Shown: positions 41,390-51,594 of the stretch, one piece after another | Position numbering within the stretch: position 1 is the first letter of the stretch | Layout: each line of letters starts with the position of its first letter | DNA from: Prorocentrum cordatum | Taxonomy: Eukaryota > Sar > Dinophyceae > Prorocentrales > Prorocentraceae | Length of the DNA: 64,000 nucleotides | Direction: 5' to 3' | Assembly: GCA_963575745.1 (NCBI GenBank) | Contig: CAUYUJ010013825.1 | Span: 267,415-331,414, forward strand | Position numbers and translations under genes: made by a program | Notes under the pieces: generated by a model | What the model was told of the DNA's origin: nothing | What the model saw: only the letters and a program-made list of their open reading frames with translations | The model's database searches: none

Positions 41390-41720
41390 CGACAAACCTG
41401 GCCGACCACCGCATCACGGGCCCTTTCCTCCACATCTGACTTAATAGGGCGACCTCGGGCCCCAGACTCAGCGAACGCGTCTGCAAGCTCGTCTGCGTTG
41501 AAAATGAGCCACTGCGTTTCTCTGACTCGCCCCACCCGCAAGACGCGTGGGCACGCGCCCGAATCAACTTGACGCGTTCGAGCCCAATGTCATGACAGTT
41601 GTCCCAGACGCGGGCCCAGACGTCCGAATGGGGCCCGACAGGCCCGCGGCGCGCATCTGGGCCCTCGCAAGAACCGTCGGAGACAGACTTGCAGTCCGCG
41701 CTAATCACTACCTCCCCGAG
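41390..41720 (-). pseudogene. LINE RNase H domain remnant
   Basis: The minus frame reads ISADCKSVSDGSCEGPDARR, then SDVWARVWDNCHDIGLERVK and LIRARAHAS. Ser/Ala-Asp-x-x-x-Val corresponds to the third acidic position and the Ala-His-Ala region to the catalytic His loop. After a frameshift near 41.54 kb it resumes with RETQWLIFNADELADAFAES, where Asn-Ala-Asp-x-x-Ala-Asp gives the last acidic position. The stop VCRQVH* is at about 41.39 kb. RNase H would remove the RNA strand during target-primed reverse transcription. Dead copy. Confidence 0.65.
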
Positions 41721-42299
41721 AGAGTGTTGGAGAACTCATGGAGACCCCGCGCTGCAGCCTACCCGATGTTCCGCAATGCTGTCGGCAGCGCCCCGGAGAT
41801 CGCCCCGCCCGAACCCGAAAGGTTATCGACCTGCGCGCGGGGCCAGCTTGCGCGGCTTGCGCGAGAAAGATGCGGGGTGAAGCACGGGCCAGCCGTCTAT
41901 TATTTCAGGGCGCGCGCCCCCATGCGCCAGCTGCGACAGAAGCGGATGCTAGCGAACCAGGAAAAGAGAGAGACATCGGCACAACAAGCACGAGGTCATT
42001 GTCGCTGCGCTGACTCCGCTCGCGCGCGACGCCATCCACGCGGAGACCGCCGCGGGCGAGTTCGCGCAGAATCGCTGCCAAAAAAATCGATGGCCCACAA
42101 TCCTCGGGGCCGCTTGCCTCCCACGCGGCACAATGCGGAGAGCCGACTGACCGGCCATCGTGCAGTCTCCGCTGCGCCCAGGGCCCCCCGGGGCGCGCGC
42201 GGCCCGCAGCTGGGCCCCCGACTCAGCCTTCCCTGCGGCGCTGGGCCTCGGCATTTCTGACGGGGCCCAGAGGCGGGGCGCCCCCCCGAGACCCCTGGG

Positions 42300-43310
42300 C
42301 CACGCGGGCCCAGGGGGCGTTCCTGGAGGGCGCGCTCAGCGGCGAAATGTGTTTTTTTCCGCTGCGCGCCAGGGCGGGCCTCCGACAGTGCGACGACGAC
42401 CCCGCGGCCAGATCGGCCGACGGTCGATGTCCACCACGGCCCGCCCCAGCCTTGCAAGGGCGGCCAGCGCGGCTGAGCAGGGCCCGCGACTCCCGCCATG
42501 GACATCCGCCTGGGCCCAGCAATGCGCGCTAGACAGGGTCGTCTTAGGGGGCCATCCTTCGACGATTGCTCGCCCCAAGAACAAATGGAGGCGTCGAGTT
42601 GGCTGCGTAAATGCAATCCGCCGCTCGCGCGAGACTGGCGCGCGCGAGACATGCCAGCTGCCGGCCCAGAACCCGCGGCGCCCGCGGCCGACCGACGCGC
42701 TGAGGAAAGGCAGCGAAAAGCGGCGGCGCTGCCGCAGGTCTCGGCAACGCGAGAACTGCCATTCCTTCTTGAGCTGAGCGATGCGAACCGCCACGCCCGT
42801 CGGCAAGCGCCCGCGGTCTGCGCGGGCCAAGCCTTTCGAGGCGGGCGTGCCCCAGCGGCAAAATCGACCCCGAGACGTTTGGCGCCGCCCTCGGCCCCGA
42901 ACGTCCATCTCCGAGGCTGGGCCGCGAGCGCCCTGGCAAGAGCCGGCGCGGGCGCCGTGCTTGCATCCTTGATGGGCGTGATCTTAAGGCGCGACTCCTC
43001 GGTGAGTCAGCGCGCGGATGGCCATCTTGCTCGGCCCCGAGGCGGCGAGGAGTTGTCGCCGACGAGCAAGCGGGCCGCCAGCGAGCTCGCCTGGCCCAGG
43101 ACATAAATCTAAAGATTTCGCGAGGGCCAGCCTAAACAGCGACGTCGCGAACACGCGGTCTGCCATCGCGCCCCAGGAGATGTGGGACAACATGGGAACG
43201 GTGACCCAATCTGCAGCGCCGGCCAGCGACGCGAAGCGACCGGGCCCAAGACTGCACGTGGCTCCAGGATTCAAAAGCCCCGTGCGAGATGCGCGTTCGT
43301 CTAGGGCTCC
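42300..43310 (-). pseudogene. LINE reverse transcriptase, palm and thumb traces
   Basis: Minus frame pieces: PGELAGGPLARRRQLLAASG, KMAIRALTHRGVAPK, and GAKRLGVDFAAGARPPRKA with Lys-x-Leu-Gly-Val-Asp. The last is the conserved strand that follows the active site in this LINE group. LPTGVAVRIAQLKKEW follows in a second frame. No intact Tyr/Phe-x-Asp-Asp box could be read. Identification rests on the Leu-Gly-Val-Asp box and its place before RNase H. Confidence 0.45.
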
Positions 43311-43486
43311 CAACTTCGCGCTTCGCGCTGCGCGAAGCGCGAAGCGCGAATAACTTCGCGCCCTCGCGCCGCCCCCCCAAAGGGAGAATAGGAGGACGAG
43401 GAGGAGGAGGGAGGAGGGGGAGAAGGAACGAGGACCGCGAAGCGCGAAGCGCGAATAACTTCGCGCCCTCGAGGGAGCCCTTGAGA
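43301..43486. mobile_element. Family D element, copy 3, with 32-bp flanking duplication
   Basis: CTAGGGCTCCCAACTTCGCG to GAGGGAGCCCTTGAGA. An identical 32-bp sequence beginning ATTCAAAAGCCCCGTGCG lies immediately left (43269-43300) and right (43487-43518). The element is inserted in LINE sequence, so the duplication postdates the LINE. Confidence 0.92.
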
Positions 43487-43969
43487 ATTCAAAAGCCCCG
43501 TGCGAGATGCGCGTTCGTAGGCCTTCTGGAGGTCGCCGAGGGCAGACGCGGCGCGCTGCTCATCGAGGTGCCCCCGCCCGACGGCCGCAGCCTGTCTCCA
43601 GACTGCCTGGTCGCAACTGTCCCGCGTCCGTTAAGGCCCCCGGGCCCCGCCTTCGACGCGCGCGCGGCCAGGGCCCCGGCGGCGCGCGACCCTCCACCTG
43701 GTCGTTGCCCCGGAACCCCCACTAAGGAAACTGGCAGCAACCCTGGCGAATGGGCGCGGGGACGAGATCAGCGCCGGGATGTTCTAGAGCAAAGTCCGAA
43801 GGTTAACGGGCCGGCATCGAACAATTGAAGAATTCGCGGATGCCCCCCGACAGCCCCCGGCGCCGCCGCCTACGCCCCTGACCCCCGAAGAACAGCCGAG
43901 GCAGTCGAACAGGAAAAGGGTCTGGTGCGTCGCCCAAGCCGAGCAACGCTCGGCACCTTTGAACATTTT

Positions 43970-44196
43970 GGGCGCCCGAGTTATCCGGGGTAACTCGGGT
44001 CCGGGGTAACTCGGGTTTGGATTCCCGAAAAACGAACCCGAGTTATCCCTGACCCGAGTTATCCCTGATGATTCGGGGCTCTGGACGCCCGAGTTATCCG
44101 GGGTAACTCGGGCCCGGGGTAACTCGGGTTCGGGTTCCTGAAAAAGGAACCCGAGTTATCCCTGACCCGAGTTACCCCTGATGACTCGGGGCTCTG
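43970..44196. repeat. Family E hairpin dimer, locus 3
   Basis: Two tandem units inside copy 1 of the 598-bp duplication, preceded by CTTTGAACATTTT. Confidence 0.94.
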
Positions 44197-44568
44197 ACAG
44201 ACTGCCTGGTCGCAACTGTTCCGCGTCCGTTAAGGCCCCCGGGCCCCGCCTTCGACGCGCGCGCGGCCAGGGCCCCGGCGGCGAGCGACCCTCCACCTGG
44301 TCGTTTCCCCGGAACGCCCACTAAGGAAACTGGCAGCAACCCTGGCGAATGGGCGCGGGAACGAGATCAGCGCCGGGATGTTCTAGAGCAAAGTCCGAAG
44401 GTTAACGGGCCGGCATCGAACAATTGAAGAATTCGCGGACGCCCCCCGACAGCCCCCGGCGCCGCCGCCTACGCCCCTGACCCCCGAAGAACAGCCGAGG
44501 CAGTCGAACGGGAAGTGGGTCTGGTGCGTCGCCCAAGCCGAGCACCGCTCGGCACCTTTGAACATTTT

Positions 44569-44795
44569 GGGCGCCCGAGTTATCCGGGGTAACTCGGGTC
44601 CGGGGTAACTCGGGTTTGGATTCCCGAAAAAGGAACCCGAGTTATCCCTGACCCGAGTTATCCCTGATGATTCGGGGCTCTGGACGCCCGAGTTATCCGG
44701 GGTAACTCGGGCCCGGGGTAACTCGGGTTTGGATTCCCGAGAAACGAACCCGAGTTATCCCTGGCCCGAGTTACCCCTGATGATTCGGGGCTCTG
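44569..44795. repeat. Family E hairpin dimer, locus 4
   Basis: Counterpart of locus 3 in copy 2 of the duplication, with small differences (GTTTGGATTCC against GTTCGGGTTCC in the second unit). Confidence 0.94.
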
Positions 44796-45399
44796 AACAT
44801 TCGTCTAAATGGCCCTTCTCCCTGGCCCCGGATTTCTAACCTCGGATGTCTCCTCGCTCTGGCCCCGGGCCCGCGGGGTCGACGTCTGCGCCCGCAGGGG
44901 CTCCGCCGCGGCAGAAGGCGGGCACCCGGGCAGTCGGCCCTTCCGAGACCCTGTGAGCTAGACCACCTCCTTGACAGAGCGCTCCACGCGCTCACGCCAA
45001 GACTTGGCGCGCTGCTTGGCGATGGCGAAGCTGGCCCCGGGCATCTTCGCCCGGTCGGCAACGAACCTGCGCGAATGTCTGAGTCGACCCGCGGCAATGA
45101 CTCCAGCCGCCCCAGTCGAAACGGAAACGCTCCCCATTCTGGATCCATCTGTAAACGCAAATGAAAACACCGCATGGGAAGTTCCAGACGGATCCGAGCA
45201 GCGCGCCCCTGGACCAACGCTTCTGTCGGGTCGCAGAGTATGGAAGCCCCCTGGGCCAGCCTGAGATGACCCTCCACGCTCGGGCTTCTGGAGAAACTCT
45301 GGCGCAAGAGCGCCCCCGGACATTGTCGGCGCTGACCTGCGCGCAATCTCAGCACCAACGCCCTCGGCCTTGCAAGAGCAATGCGTCGCGAGCAGCGCG

Positions 45400-46225
45400 G
45401 CCGTGGATTATGGGCAGGTCAGCCTCGGCCTGACCACAAAAAGCAAAGTGCGCATTGGGCAGAACAGCGGCGCCCCGTGCAGGAATAATAACTCCCGCAG
45501 TCTCCCAATCCAGACCTGGCCAGGCGGGCCTGCCTGGGTAGCTTGAAGCACGGGGGCCGGGTCGCCGACCTCCCCGCCCCCCCCCCCCCCCCGGCGACTT
45601 CTGAGCAGTCCGCCCAGCAAGGCGACGCGCTGCAATCAACGCGCCTGGTGCACACGTGGATACCTGGAAGGAGCCCAGCTAAACCGATTAAACAAATCGG
45701 GAGTGATCCAAGGCTCCCCAAACCCACGGCAAGCATCGGCCCCAGGCTCCACGATGGAGGCACCCAAAGCACCAGGCCACCCCGAGGCAATGATAATGCA
45801 TGATAATTTCGGGCGCCGCGTTCCAGACCCCACCAAAGATGATCGGCTGTTCAACGGCCCCCAAGGCCCCCCAAAGTCCCCGCCTGTGACGGGGTGGGCG
45901 GATCCAGCAACAAAGCCCCCAGAGACAAGCCCGTTGACCCACGTGGAGCGCTTTGTCGCAAGGGCCTCTCAGAGGCCACTGTGAGGTCTAGTGGCAATCG
46001 CAGGAACCCCAGAGAGGCCTCCCCCGTGCCCAGAGACGGCGAAGCCTTGGCCATCCAACCGAGTCTACCTCCAGATGGCTCGGCGTCTGCAAGCAACTCA
46101 GGACGAACCACACCTTACTGAACAAAAACGATGACTTCTCCGTGGGCCTCCTCCCGCAACAGATGCTGGGCGCTGGCCCAGCTAGTAATATTGCAAATAA
46201 TGGAGGACCACGCTTTCGGTGACGG
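45400..46225 (-). pseudogene. LINE APE-type endonuclease remnant
   Basis: The minus frame reads IICNITSWASAQHLLREEAH, then GEVIVFVQ and a TAA stop at 46117-46115, exactly where APE nucleases have the catalytic Glu of the Gln-Glu box. Past the stop it continues GVVRPELLADAEPSGGRLGW, and in another frame EQPIIFGGVWNAAPEII, where the family has Gly-Asp-Trp-Asn. The Asp is Val here. SGWPGALGASIVEPGADACR follows. The enzyme would nick target DNA to prime reverse transcription. Loss of two catalytic residues makes this copy inactive. Confidence 0.6.
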
Positions 46226-46744
46226 GTGACGGGTCTGAGTGCCTGTGCCTGCTGTCACTTCCACGCCGCTCTGGTCCTCGAAGCCGCCCACGGCGATGGT
46301 CGGCCTGAGGTCCCTGTCGGCGACGCTACCCCCGCCGCCGAGCGCTGCGGGGGCCCCGGGCAAGACCTCGGCGCGCGCCTGCAGCTGGACCCAGGGTTGC
46401 CTCCGCGCCCTAAGCCCGCGAGCGGTTACGGGCGCGAGGCAGCGCTGCGCCAGCGGCGGCGGCCTCCGCTGCTGTTTGCCATGCCGCGAAGCGCATCGGC
46501 ACGTCGCTCGGCGGCCTCCTGCGGTTGATGATCCACTGGCACGGTTGTTGCACCAGGGAAGCCCATGCCGTCGTCGACGTCGAATCACGCCTGCAGCCTC
46601 CCAAGCTCCGCCGCCCGGTGCCCTCCCCGCTGATGTCGCCGCGTCGCCGGCTCCGGCCCCGCCGCTGGCGCGACCTGCGCCAGGTGAGGCGCCGCTGCCG
46701 CGGGGGCCCCGTCTGAAGCTACATGGCTTGGGGGGCGGAATAAT

Positions 46745-46880
46745 ACGGATACGTGTTGTCCCCGGAACTCTCTTGGGGTGCGTTCTGACCAGAATTTCGA
46801 GGCGAGTCCAGTGGTGACAACGAGGACTCCCCAGGAGGACCAGGAAAGGCCGAAAACGAAGGGGGACAACACGTATCCGT
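46745..46880. mobile_element. 136-bp inverted-repeat element carrying the dispersed core
   Basis: The left ACGGATACGTGTTGTCCCC is a perfect inverse of the right GGGGACAACACGTATCCGT (19 bp). The interior at 46778-46836 holds GTGCGTTCTGACCAGAATTTC, GAGGCGAGTCCAG and ACAACGAGGACTCCCC, the core also seen at 4985 and 25020. It is inserted within the LINE. Confidence 0.88.
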
Positions 46881-47118
46881 TTCTTTTTCTCCCCCGAATG
46901 GCCGCGGCCCTGCTGGCCTGCTGCGGCTGCCACCGCCGGCTGCGCCCGTCGGCCGGGGGGGGGGCGGTGGGCGGCGGCTGCGGGCCACCTGGGCGCGCGG
47001 CCGCTCGGGGCGCCAAGCCGCCCAGCCCCGCCGCGGGCCCGCGCGACGCAGCGCCCGCCGCGCCCAGCATTTGCTGGGCGGCCCCCGGGGCTTGCGCGAG
47101 CTGCGAGGCAAATCCGCT

Positions 47119-47690
47119 TTATGCTGCCAGGGTTTCGACCACCCCTTGCAGCGTTTGATTTGTCGCCGGGGGGCTGGTCAGCATGTGCCAGCGACGCGCC
47201 TGTACCCCGCGCGCGGGGTCGGCGTGCGTTCTCCTGCAACTCCGCGACTCCTCCACGCCGACGGCGTAAGAAAACATATTATGGGCCGAATGGCGCACCT
47301 TCTCGGAATGCGTGCGGGCGGCCAGCAGCTGCGTCGAGAGAGTCCCGACATCCTGCGAGGCCTGCGCGGCGAGCATGGCGAGCTCGGCGAGACGAACGGC
47401 GGCCATGGCTCGGCGGTGCAAAAGCTTGTCCCGCTGAAACTGAGACGCCGACGGCACGAGGCCCCTGGAGGTGGATTTGTCCAGCTGGGCTCACGATGCG
47501 AACTTATCTTCGGCAAGGACTCGCTTATCCAAAACACCGCCATGAAGACGAGGAGCCACCACCCCAGGCGCCTTCGGCTTCGCCGATCCGCAGGCGGAGC
47601 ACGCGCCGCGCCACTCATGGTGATTCGTGACGTGGCACAGCTTGCAAGGGCAGGCCCACCTGCCCTGCTGCCAACCATTTCTTATGTCCC
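47119..47690 (-). pseudogene. LINE N-terminal segment: zinc finger and helix
   Basis: The minus frame reads GRWACPCKLCHVTNHHEWRG then ACSACGSAKPKAPG. Trp-x-Cys-x-Cys-x-x-Cys, Asn and a later Cys-x-x-Cys resemble a RanBP2-type zinc finger at the N-terminus of this LINE group. After a stop, the frame ending at 47119 reads PSASQFQRDKLLHRRAMAAV and RLAELAMLAAQASQDVG, a long amphipathic helix. Likely an RNA-binding or particle-forming part of the LINE protein (inference). Confidence 0.5.
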
Positions 47691-47700
47691 CCTTCTTCTG

Positions 47701-47892
47701 TACGGCAGGTTCGTGTCGTGTCGACCCCGGCGTTGGTTTTTGACACCGCAGGGATCGTTCAACCTTGAACGATCGGCCGCTGCCGCAACGTCCGATCGTT
47801 CAACATCGATCGATTCTGGGTCGCCGGCGGCGTTCAACGTTGAACGTCGGCGGCGGGGTCGCCGCTGGTCGACACGACGCAAACCTACCGTA
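47701..47892. mobile_element. Family H inverted-repeat element, copy 1
   Basis: TACGGCAGGTTCGTGTCGTG is inverted with CACGACGCAAACCTACCGTA. Inside are two palindromes, GATCGTTCAACCTTGAACGATC-like and CGTTCAACGTTGAACG, plus GATCGTTCAACATCGATCGA. 192 bp. Copy 2 is at 58087-58280. Confidence 0.9.
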
Positions 47893-48365
47893 GGCTTGCT
47901 GGCAGATCGGGCAACGAACCGCGGGCTCTCAATGAACCCGAGGGCGCAGACAGAGCCTCGCCTTCGAGAGGCTCGACAAGGGGATCGTGCGGGTGAAGCC
48001 CGCTGGCCGGGCAGCTCGCCTCGAACCAGCCCAGTGGCTGCAGGCGAGCACGAAGTCGCAGGGCGACGGTTCCGTGCTTGAGCCGCAAAGGCTACGGAGT
48101 GACCCTTTGCCTCCTCCTCCTCCTTCTCATGCTGCTCCTCCTGCTGCTGCTCCTCCTCCTGCTGCTGCTGTTCCTTTTACTCCTCCTGCTCCTCCTCCTC
48201 CTCCTGCTCCTCCTGCTCCTCCTCATCCTCCATTCCTACTCCTTATAATTCACTTCTCCCTGCCGAACCCCGAAACTATATTTTAGGGCGGGGCGGGCGT
48301 TTCGCGTGAGGCTTCCTCACCACTCATGACTCTGAAGCTTAAAGCGTGAACAATTTCACAGCTGG
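47893..48365. other. CTG/CCT-rich stretch without a supported gene
   Basis: Bases 48105-48235 are CTCCTGCTGCTCCTCC-type triplets. The remainder is ordinary sequence. Confidence 0.5.
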
Positions 48366-48680
48366 AGGGCGGGTGGCTTTCAACATGTGGCTGTCGCTTT
48401 CGCGCCGCGCACATTCGTTTTAAACATTCCAGGGGTCTCGCGGATTGAGGGCGGGTCGTTTTCAACATGTGGCTCTCGCCTTTGCGCCGCGCACATTCGT
48501 TTTGAACATTTGCAAGAGTTTCATGGATTGAGGGCGGGTCGTTGTCAAAATGTGGCTCTCGCCTGAGCGCCGCGCACATTTGCTTTAAACGTTGCAAGGG
48601 CCGCACGGATTGAGGGCGGGTCGTTTGCAAAATGTGGCTCTCGCCTTGGCGCCGCGCACATTCGTTTTCACAGATTCCCA
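48366..48680. repeat. 82-bp tandem repeat, about four units
   Basis: GGCGGGTCGTTTTCAACATGT, GGCTCTCGCC and GCGCCGCGCACATTCGTTT recur from about 48369, 48449, 48531 and 48613. Confidence 0.9.
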
Positions 48681-49074
48681 TGATCAGCGTAATTGAAATG
48701 GTATTTGAAAGGATTCCGGATTATGCGGGCGCAACAGTTATGCTGATTCGCTGTGCAGTGTCCTGGCACCTTCAGATCTTCAAACAATTGTCTTCCAACG
48801 AGGCAGTTCCCTCAATGGAAATGAACCGTTGTAGGGTCCTATGAAGGGGGAGCTTGGAGGAAGGGTCGATTCAAACATCGCTGATGACTCTTGGGTTTCC
48901 ACTGGTCCTCCTCCTCCTCCTCCTCCTCTTCCTCCTCCCCCTTTTCATGGCCGCAGCAGAGGGGACAGAGGCGCCAGAATGAGCCGGAAGCAGTGGAAGA
49001 GCGGACCAGGCTGTTCAAGGTCGCATCCTAGCTCGCTGCTGCTGCCGCTGCTCGTCATAACGCAAATATTGTCG

Positions 49075-49185
49075 CCTGCTCTTCGTGAGCGCCTCGCCCA
49101 GGCAGAGGAGAGTGTCCGAGCTGAAACAATTCCAACTCATGTCCAAGTTCCTGAGGCTCGTGCTGCTCAGCAGCTCGCCGATGCA
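49075..49185 (-). CDS. LRR-coding exon (partial gene)
   Basis: Minus strand: acceptor-like GTCGAAGCAG, then an open frame CIGELLSSTSLRNLDMSWNC and FSSDTLLCLGEALTKSRR. Leu-Arg-Asn-Leu-Asp-Met-Ser-x-Asn followed by a helix Leu-x-x-Leu-Gly-Glu-Ala-Leu is a textbook RNase-inhibitor-type leucine-rich repeat. The frame stops in the CTG/CGT-rich DNA after 49075. (CCT)n DNA lies on both sides, at 48905 and 49300. It probably mediates protein binding, but the gene is unnamed. Confidence 0.65.
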
Positions 49186-49299
49186 CTGCTTCGACACGTA
49201 CCTTCAAAGGGGGACCGTAACGTGAGACGGTCACAGTAATCAAAAACACAAAGGTGGGAAGGCGTGTGAGATGGTTGGTTGTCCCCCGTCCCCCTTTCC

Positions 49300-49455
49300 T
49301 CTTCCCCCTCCCCCTCCCCCTCCTCCCCTCCTCCTCCTCCTCCTCCTCCTCTCCTCCTCCTCCTCCCTCCTCCCCTTCCTATCCTCCCCTGCCTCCTCCT
49401 CCCCTCCTCCTCCTCCTCCTCCTCCTCCTCCTCCTCCTTCTCCTCCTCCTCCCAA
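49300..49455. repeat. (CCT)n run
   Basis: CCT and CCCT repeats with CCTATCCTCC breaks. Confidence 0.95.
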
Positions 49456-49549
49456 GGTCTACAACATATTGTTCAAGGGGGGTCCAGGCTCCTGGGAGCA
49501 CACCCGGAGACACCAGTGCTTCCACGTCTGTCTGCCGTGGCCTCAAAGA

Positions 49550-50035
49550 CGTTCCAAGACGGTCCCGAAATCGCCGATTGACCCCAACAAGTCTACCACT
49601 GCTCCAAGACGCCCCAAGACGACTTCAAGACCCCCCAAGAGAGGCCCAAGTCTTCTCAACAGGGCGCCGATGAGCTTCCGACGCTCCAAGACGACCCAAG
49701 AGGCCCTGTAGACCGGCCCAGAAGGCGCAAGAGGCCCCTACGAGGGCCCCAAGACGGCCCAAGAGGGTTCAAATACGGACCAAAAAGGGACCCACGACGG
49801 CCAACTATCGCCCCAAGACGGCCCCAAGAACGGCCAAGAGGGAGAACACGAACCGAAGATCCGATCTTTCCGCCCCAAGAAGCCCCCCAAAGGCCCCGAG
49901 AAGCTCCCGAGCGGCCCACAACAGGCCCTCAATCAGCCCCAACAGGTCCGAGCAGAGGCCCCACCAGGCCTGGAAACAGCTCCCAAGACGCCCACAAGAG
50001 TGCCCAGAGAGCGCCCAAGAAGCCCACGACGCCTC
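49550..50035. repeat. Degenerate array of CCAAGACGGCCC motifs
   Basis: Same family as 37130-37700. GCCCCAAGACGGCCCAAGAG-like spacing of 10-12 bp. Confidence 0.8.
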
Positions 50036-50669
50036 ACTGTGGACTCCCCGCCAGGTCGGTCGGACGAAGTTTGCAGAAACATGAAATAGGAAGGGGGACA
50101 GAGTAGACTGGGTTCAGGCCCTCCCAGAGAATCACGAAACACAGCCAAAGCATGCCGATTCTTGAAGTAGGAAGGCGCTCGAAATAGACTGGGATCTGGG
50201 CAGCCAAATATACATGCTCTCAGCGACTGGCGTGTAAACCTCTTGAGTTCGTCCAGAGCTCGTGGGCCAGTCCGGCTGGCCGGACACTCGGCGCCCCAAA
50301 GCAAACGGCCCGCGCACTGGATCCCGCTCCCCCCGGCAGGAACCCGTTGGCCGCCGCCTTCCCCGGGCGCAGATGCGTCCCCGAAGGTGCCCGCCTCCGA
50401 CCACGTCACGCCTCGCCGCGAGGCCCGATGTCGTGGCATGCCGTGCCACGGCGGAGCCACAATGCGCGCACGCGCGCGCGCAGACCAGGTGCGCTGGGCA
50501 GGGGAAGAGGACCCTGGGGACCGGCCGGAGGCGGGGGAGAGGAGGAGGCCAGAAGCCAGACCCGTAGAGATGGCCCACAGGGAGCACTGCACCATGGCCC
50601 CTGAGGGTTGTCGGAGCTCTCCGGGCGTGTCCGAGTGTATAACCGTTTTTAGGAAGAAACGAAAACATA
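50036..50669. other. Stretch without a supported gene; small local duplication
   Basis: GAAATAGGAAGGGGGACAGAG...TAGACTGGG (50080) recurs as GAAGTAGGAAGGCGCTCG...TAGACTGGG (50165). The remainder is GC-rich, with CGCGCGCACGCG near 50467. Confidence 0.5.
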
Positions 50670-50833
50670 CAATCGGGGCGCTGCCCGAAAGAACCCTGAA
50701 CAAAGAATGAGGCTCCTCTTTTTCCGTGTTAGACATCGATCTACCATCGAAAAGCTAAGGAACACTGCGCAACAACTAAGGAACCCTGAGCCCCTCCCCA
50801 ACGAAAAGAGTTCCTTCTTCAGCGCCCCGACTG
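50670..50833. mobile_element. Family F inverted-repeat element, copy 2
   Basis: CAATCGGGGCGCTG.CCGAAAG and GTTCCTTCTTCAGCGCCCCG are inverted. 164 bp. AGCCCCTCCCCAACGA matches copy 1 (24204-24556). Confidence 0.8.
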
Positions 50834-51136
50834 TGCGGCGTTCTCTTCCGAGGCCTGGCCGATGAAGGGGAAGAAGGGAGATGGAGGAGTCTGGTGTGGA
50901 CTGGACCGCGGGCTGGCGTAGGGGAAAGGGCCGTCCCGAGGGACCCGAAGCCTGGACCTTCCCGGGCCTTCCCGGGGACCAGCTTGACACCCTCAGCCGC
51001 TGCCGACGGTCCTGGGCCTCTGGGGGAAGGCCCCGGGGAGCCTGAGAACGGTCAAAAGCAAACCATGGCCAACAGCTCCCGCGGAGCCTGGGGAGGGCCC
51101 GCGTGGAGCCCAAAGACGGGCAAGCATCTCAGAGGA
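50834..51136. other. GC-rich stretch without a supported gene
   Basis: Frames are open on both strands by composition. No motif recognised. Confidence 0.4.
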
Positions 51137-51232
51137 GGAGGAGGAGGAGGAGGAGGAGGAGGAGGAGGAGGAGGAGGAGGAGGGGGAGGAGGAGGAGGAG
51201 GAGGAGGAGGAGGAGGAGGAGGAGGAGGACCC
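51137..51232. repeat. (GGA)n run
   Basis: Nearly pure AGG triplets, purine on the plus strand. Confidence 0.97.
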
Positions 51233-51354
51233 CTTTCCCTCACGACTCCTCGTCGCCACGGACGGCAGGCAGAGCGTCGGGCGGGTGGCAGTGGGGTGGG
51301 GACCAAAGCGGGGGGCGGAGGAGAGCCCTAATGGGGCCCTTTAGGGCCTCTTTT

Positions 51355-51440
51355 AGGCCTCCTCCTCCTCTCCTCCTCCTCCTCTCCTCCTCCCCCTCCT
51401 CTCCTCCCCCCTCCTCCTCCTCCTCCTCCTCCTCCTCTGG
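51355..51440. repeat. (CCT)n run
   Basis: CCT triplets, opposite strand sense to the run 130 bp earlier. The two runs could pair as a large imperfect hairpin. Confidence 0.93.
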
Positions 51441-51594
51441 AGCCTGCTGGCGCCAGAAAGGATCCGAACCGGCCCCTTTGGGGGGCCCTCTTCTTCCACC
51501 CCCCCCGTGTAGGCCCACCCCATCCGATGCCACCCGCCCAAGAGAATCACAAGACAGCTCGCCGCTCGGCAGCCCCAGTCGAATGCCCACACTT

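Larger units (their letters stand above)
43601..44795. repeat. 598-bp tandem duplication, each copy ending in a family E dimer
   Basis: Copy 1 43601-44199, copy 2 44200-44795, starting GACTGCCTGGTCGCAACTGT. The copies differ at only a few positions, for example GCGGCGCGCGACC against GCGGCGAGCGACC, and AGGAAAAGGGTC against GGGAAGTGGGTC. Each copy contains about 370 bp of LINE-like sequence followed by a hairpin dimer. High identity suggests a recent event. Confidence 0.95.
40600..47690 (-). mobile_element. Degenerate LINE (APE-RT-RNase H type)
   Basis: About 7.1 kb on the minus strand. The order is: N-terminal zinc-finger segment (47.68-47.57 kb), helical segment (47.46-47.12), APE-type endonuclease (46.22-45.6), linker, RT traces (43.3-42.3), RNase H (41.72-41.40) and a C-terminal Cys-poor tail. 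All parts are broken by frameshifts and stops. Inside it lie a 136-bp inverted-repeat element (46745-46880), a 598-bp tandem duplication, two family E dimers and a family D element, so it has served as a landing site. A family H element abuts its 5' end (47701). The domain set matches LINEs that I associate with dinoflagellates. The exact clade is not assigned. Confidence 0.65.
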
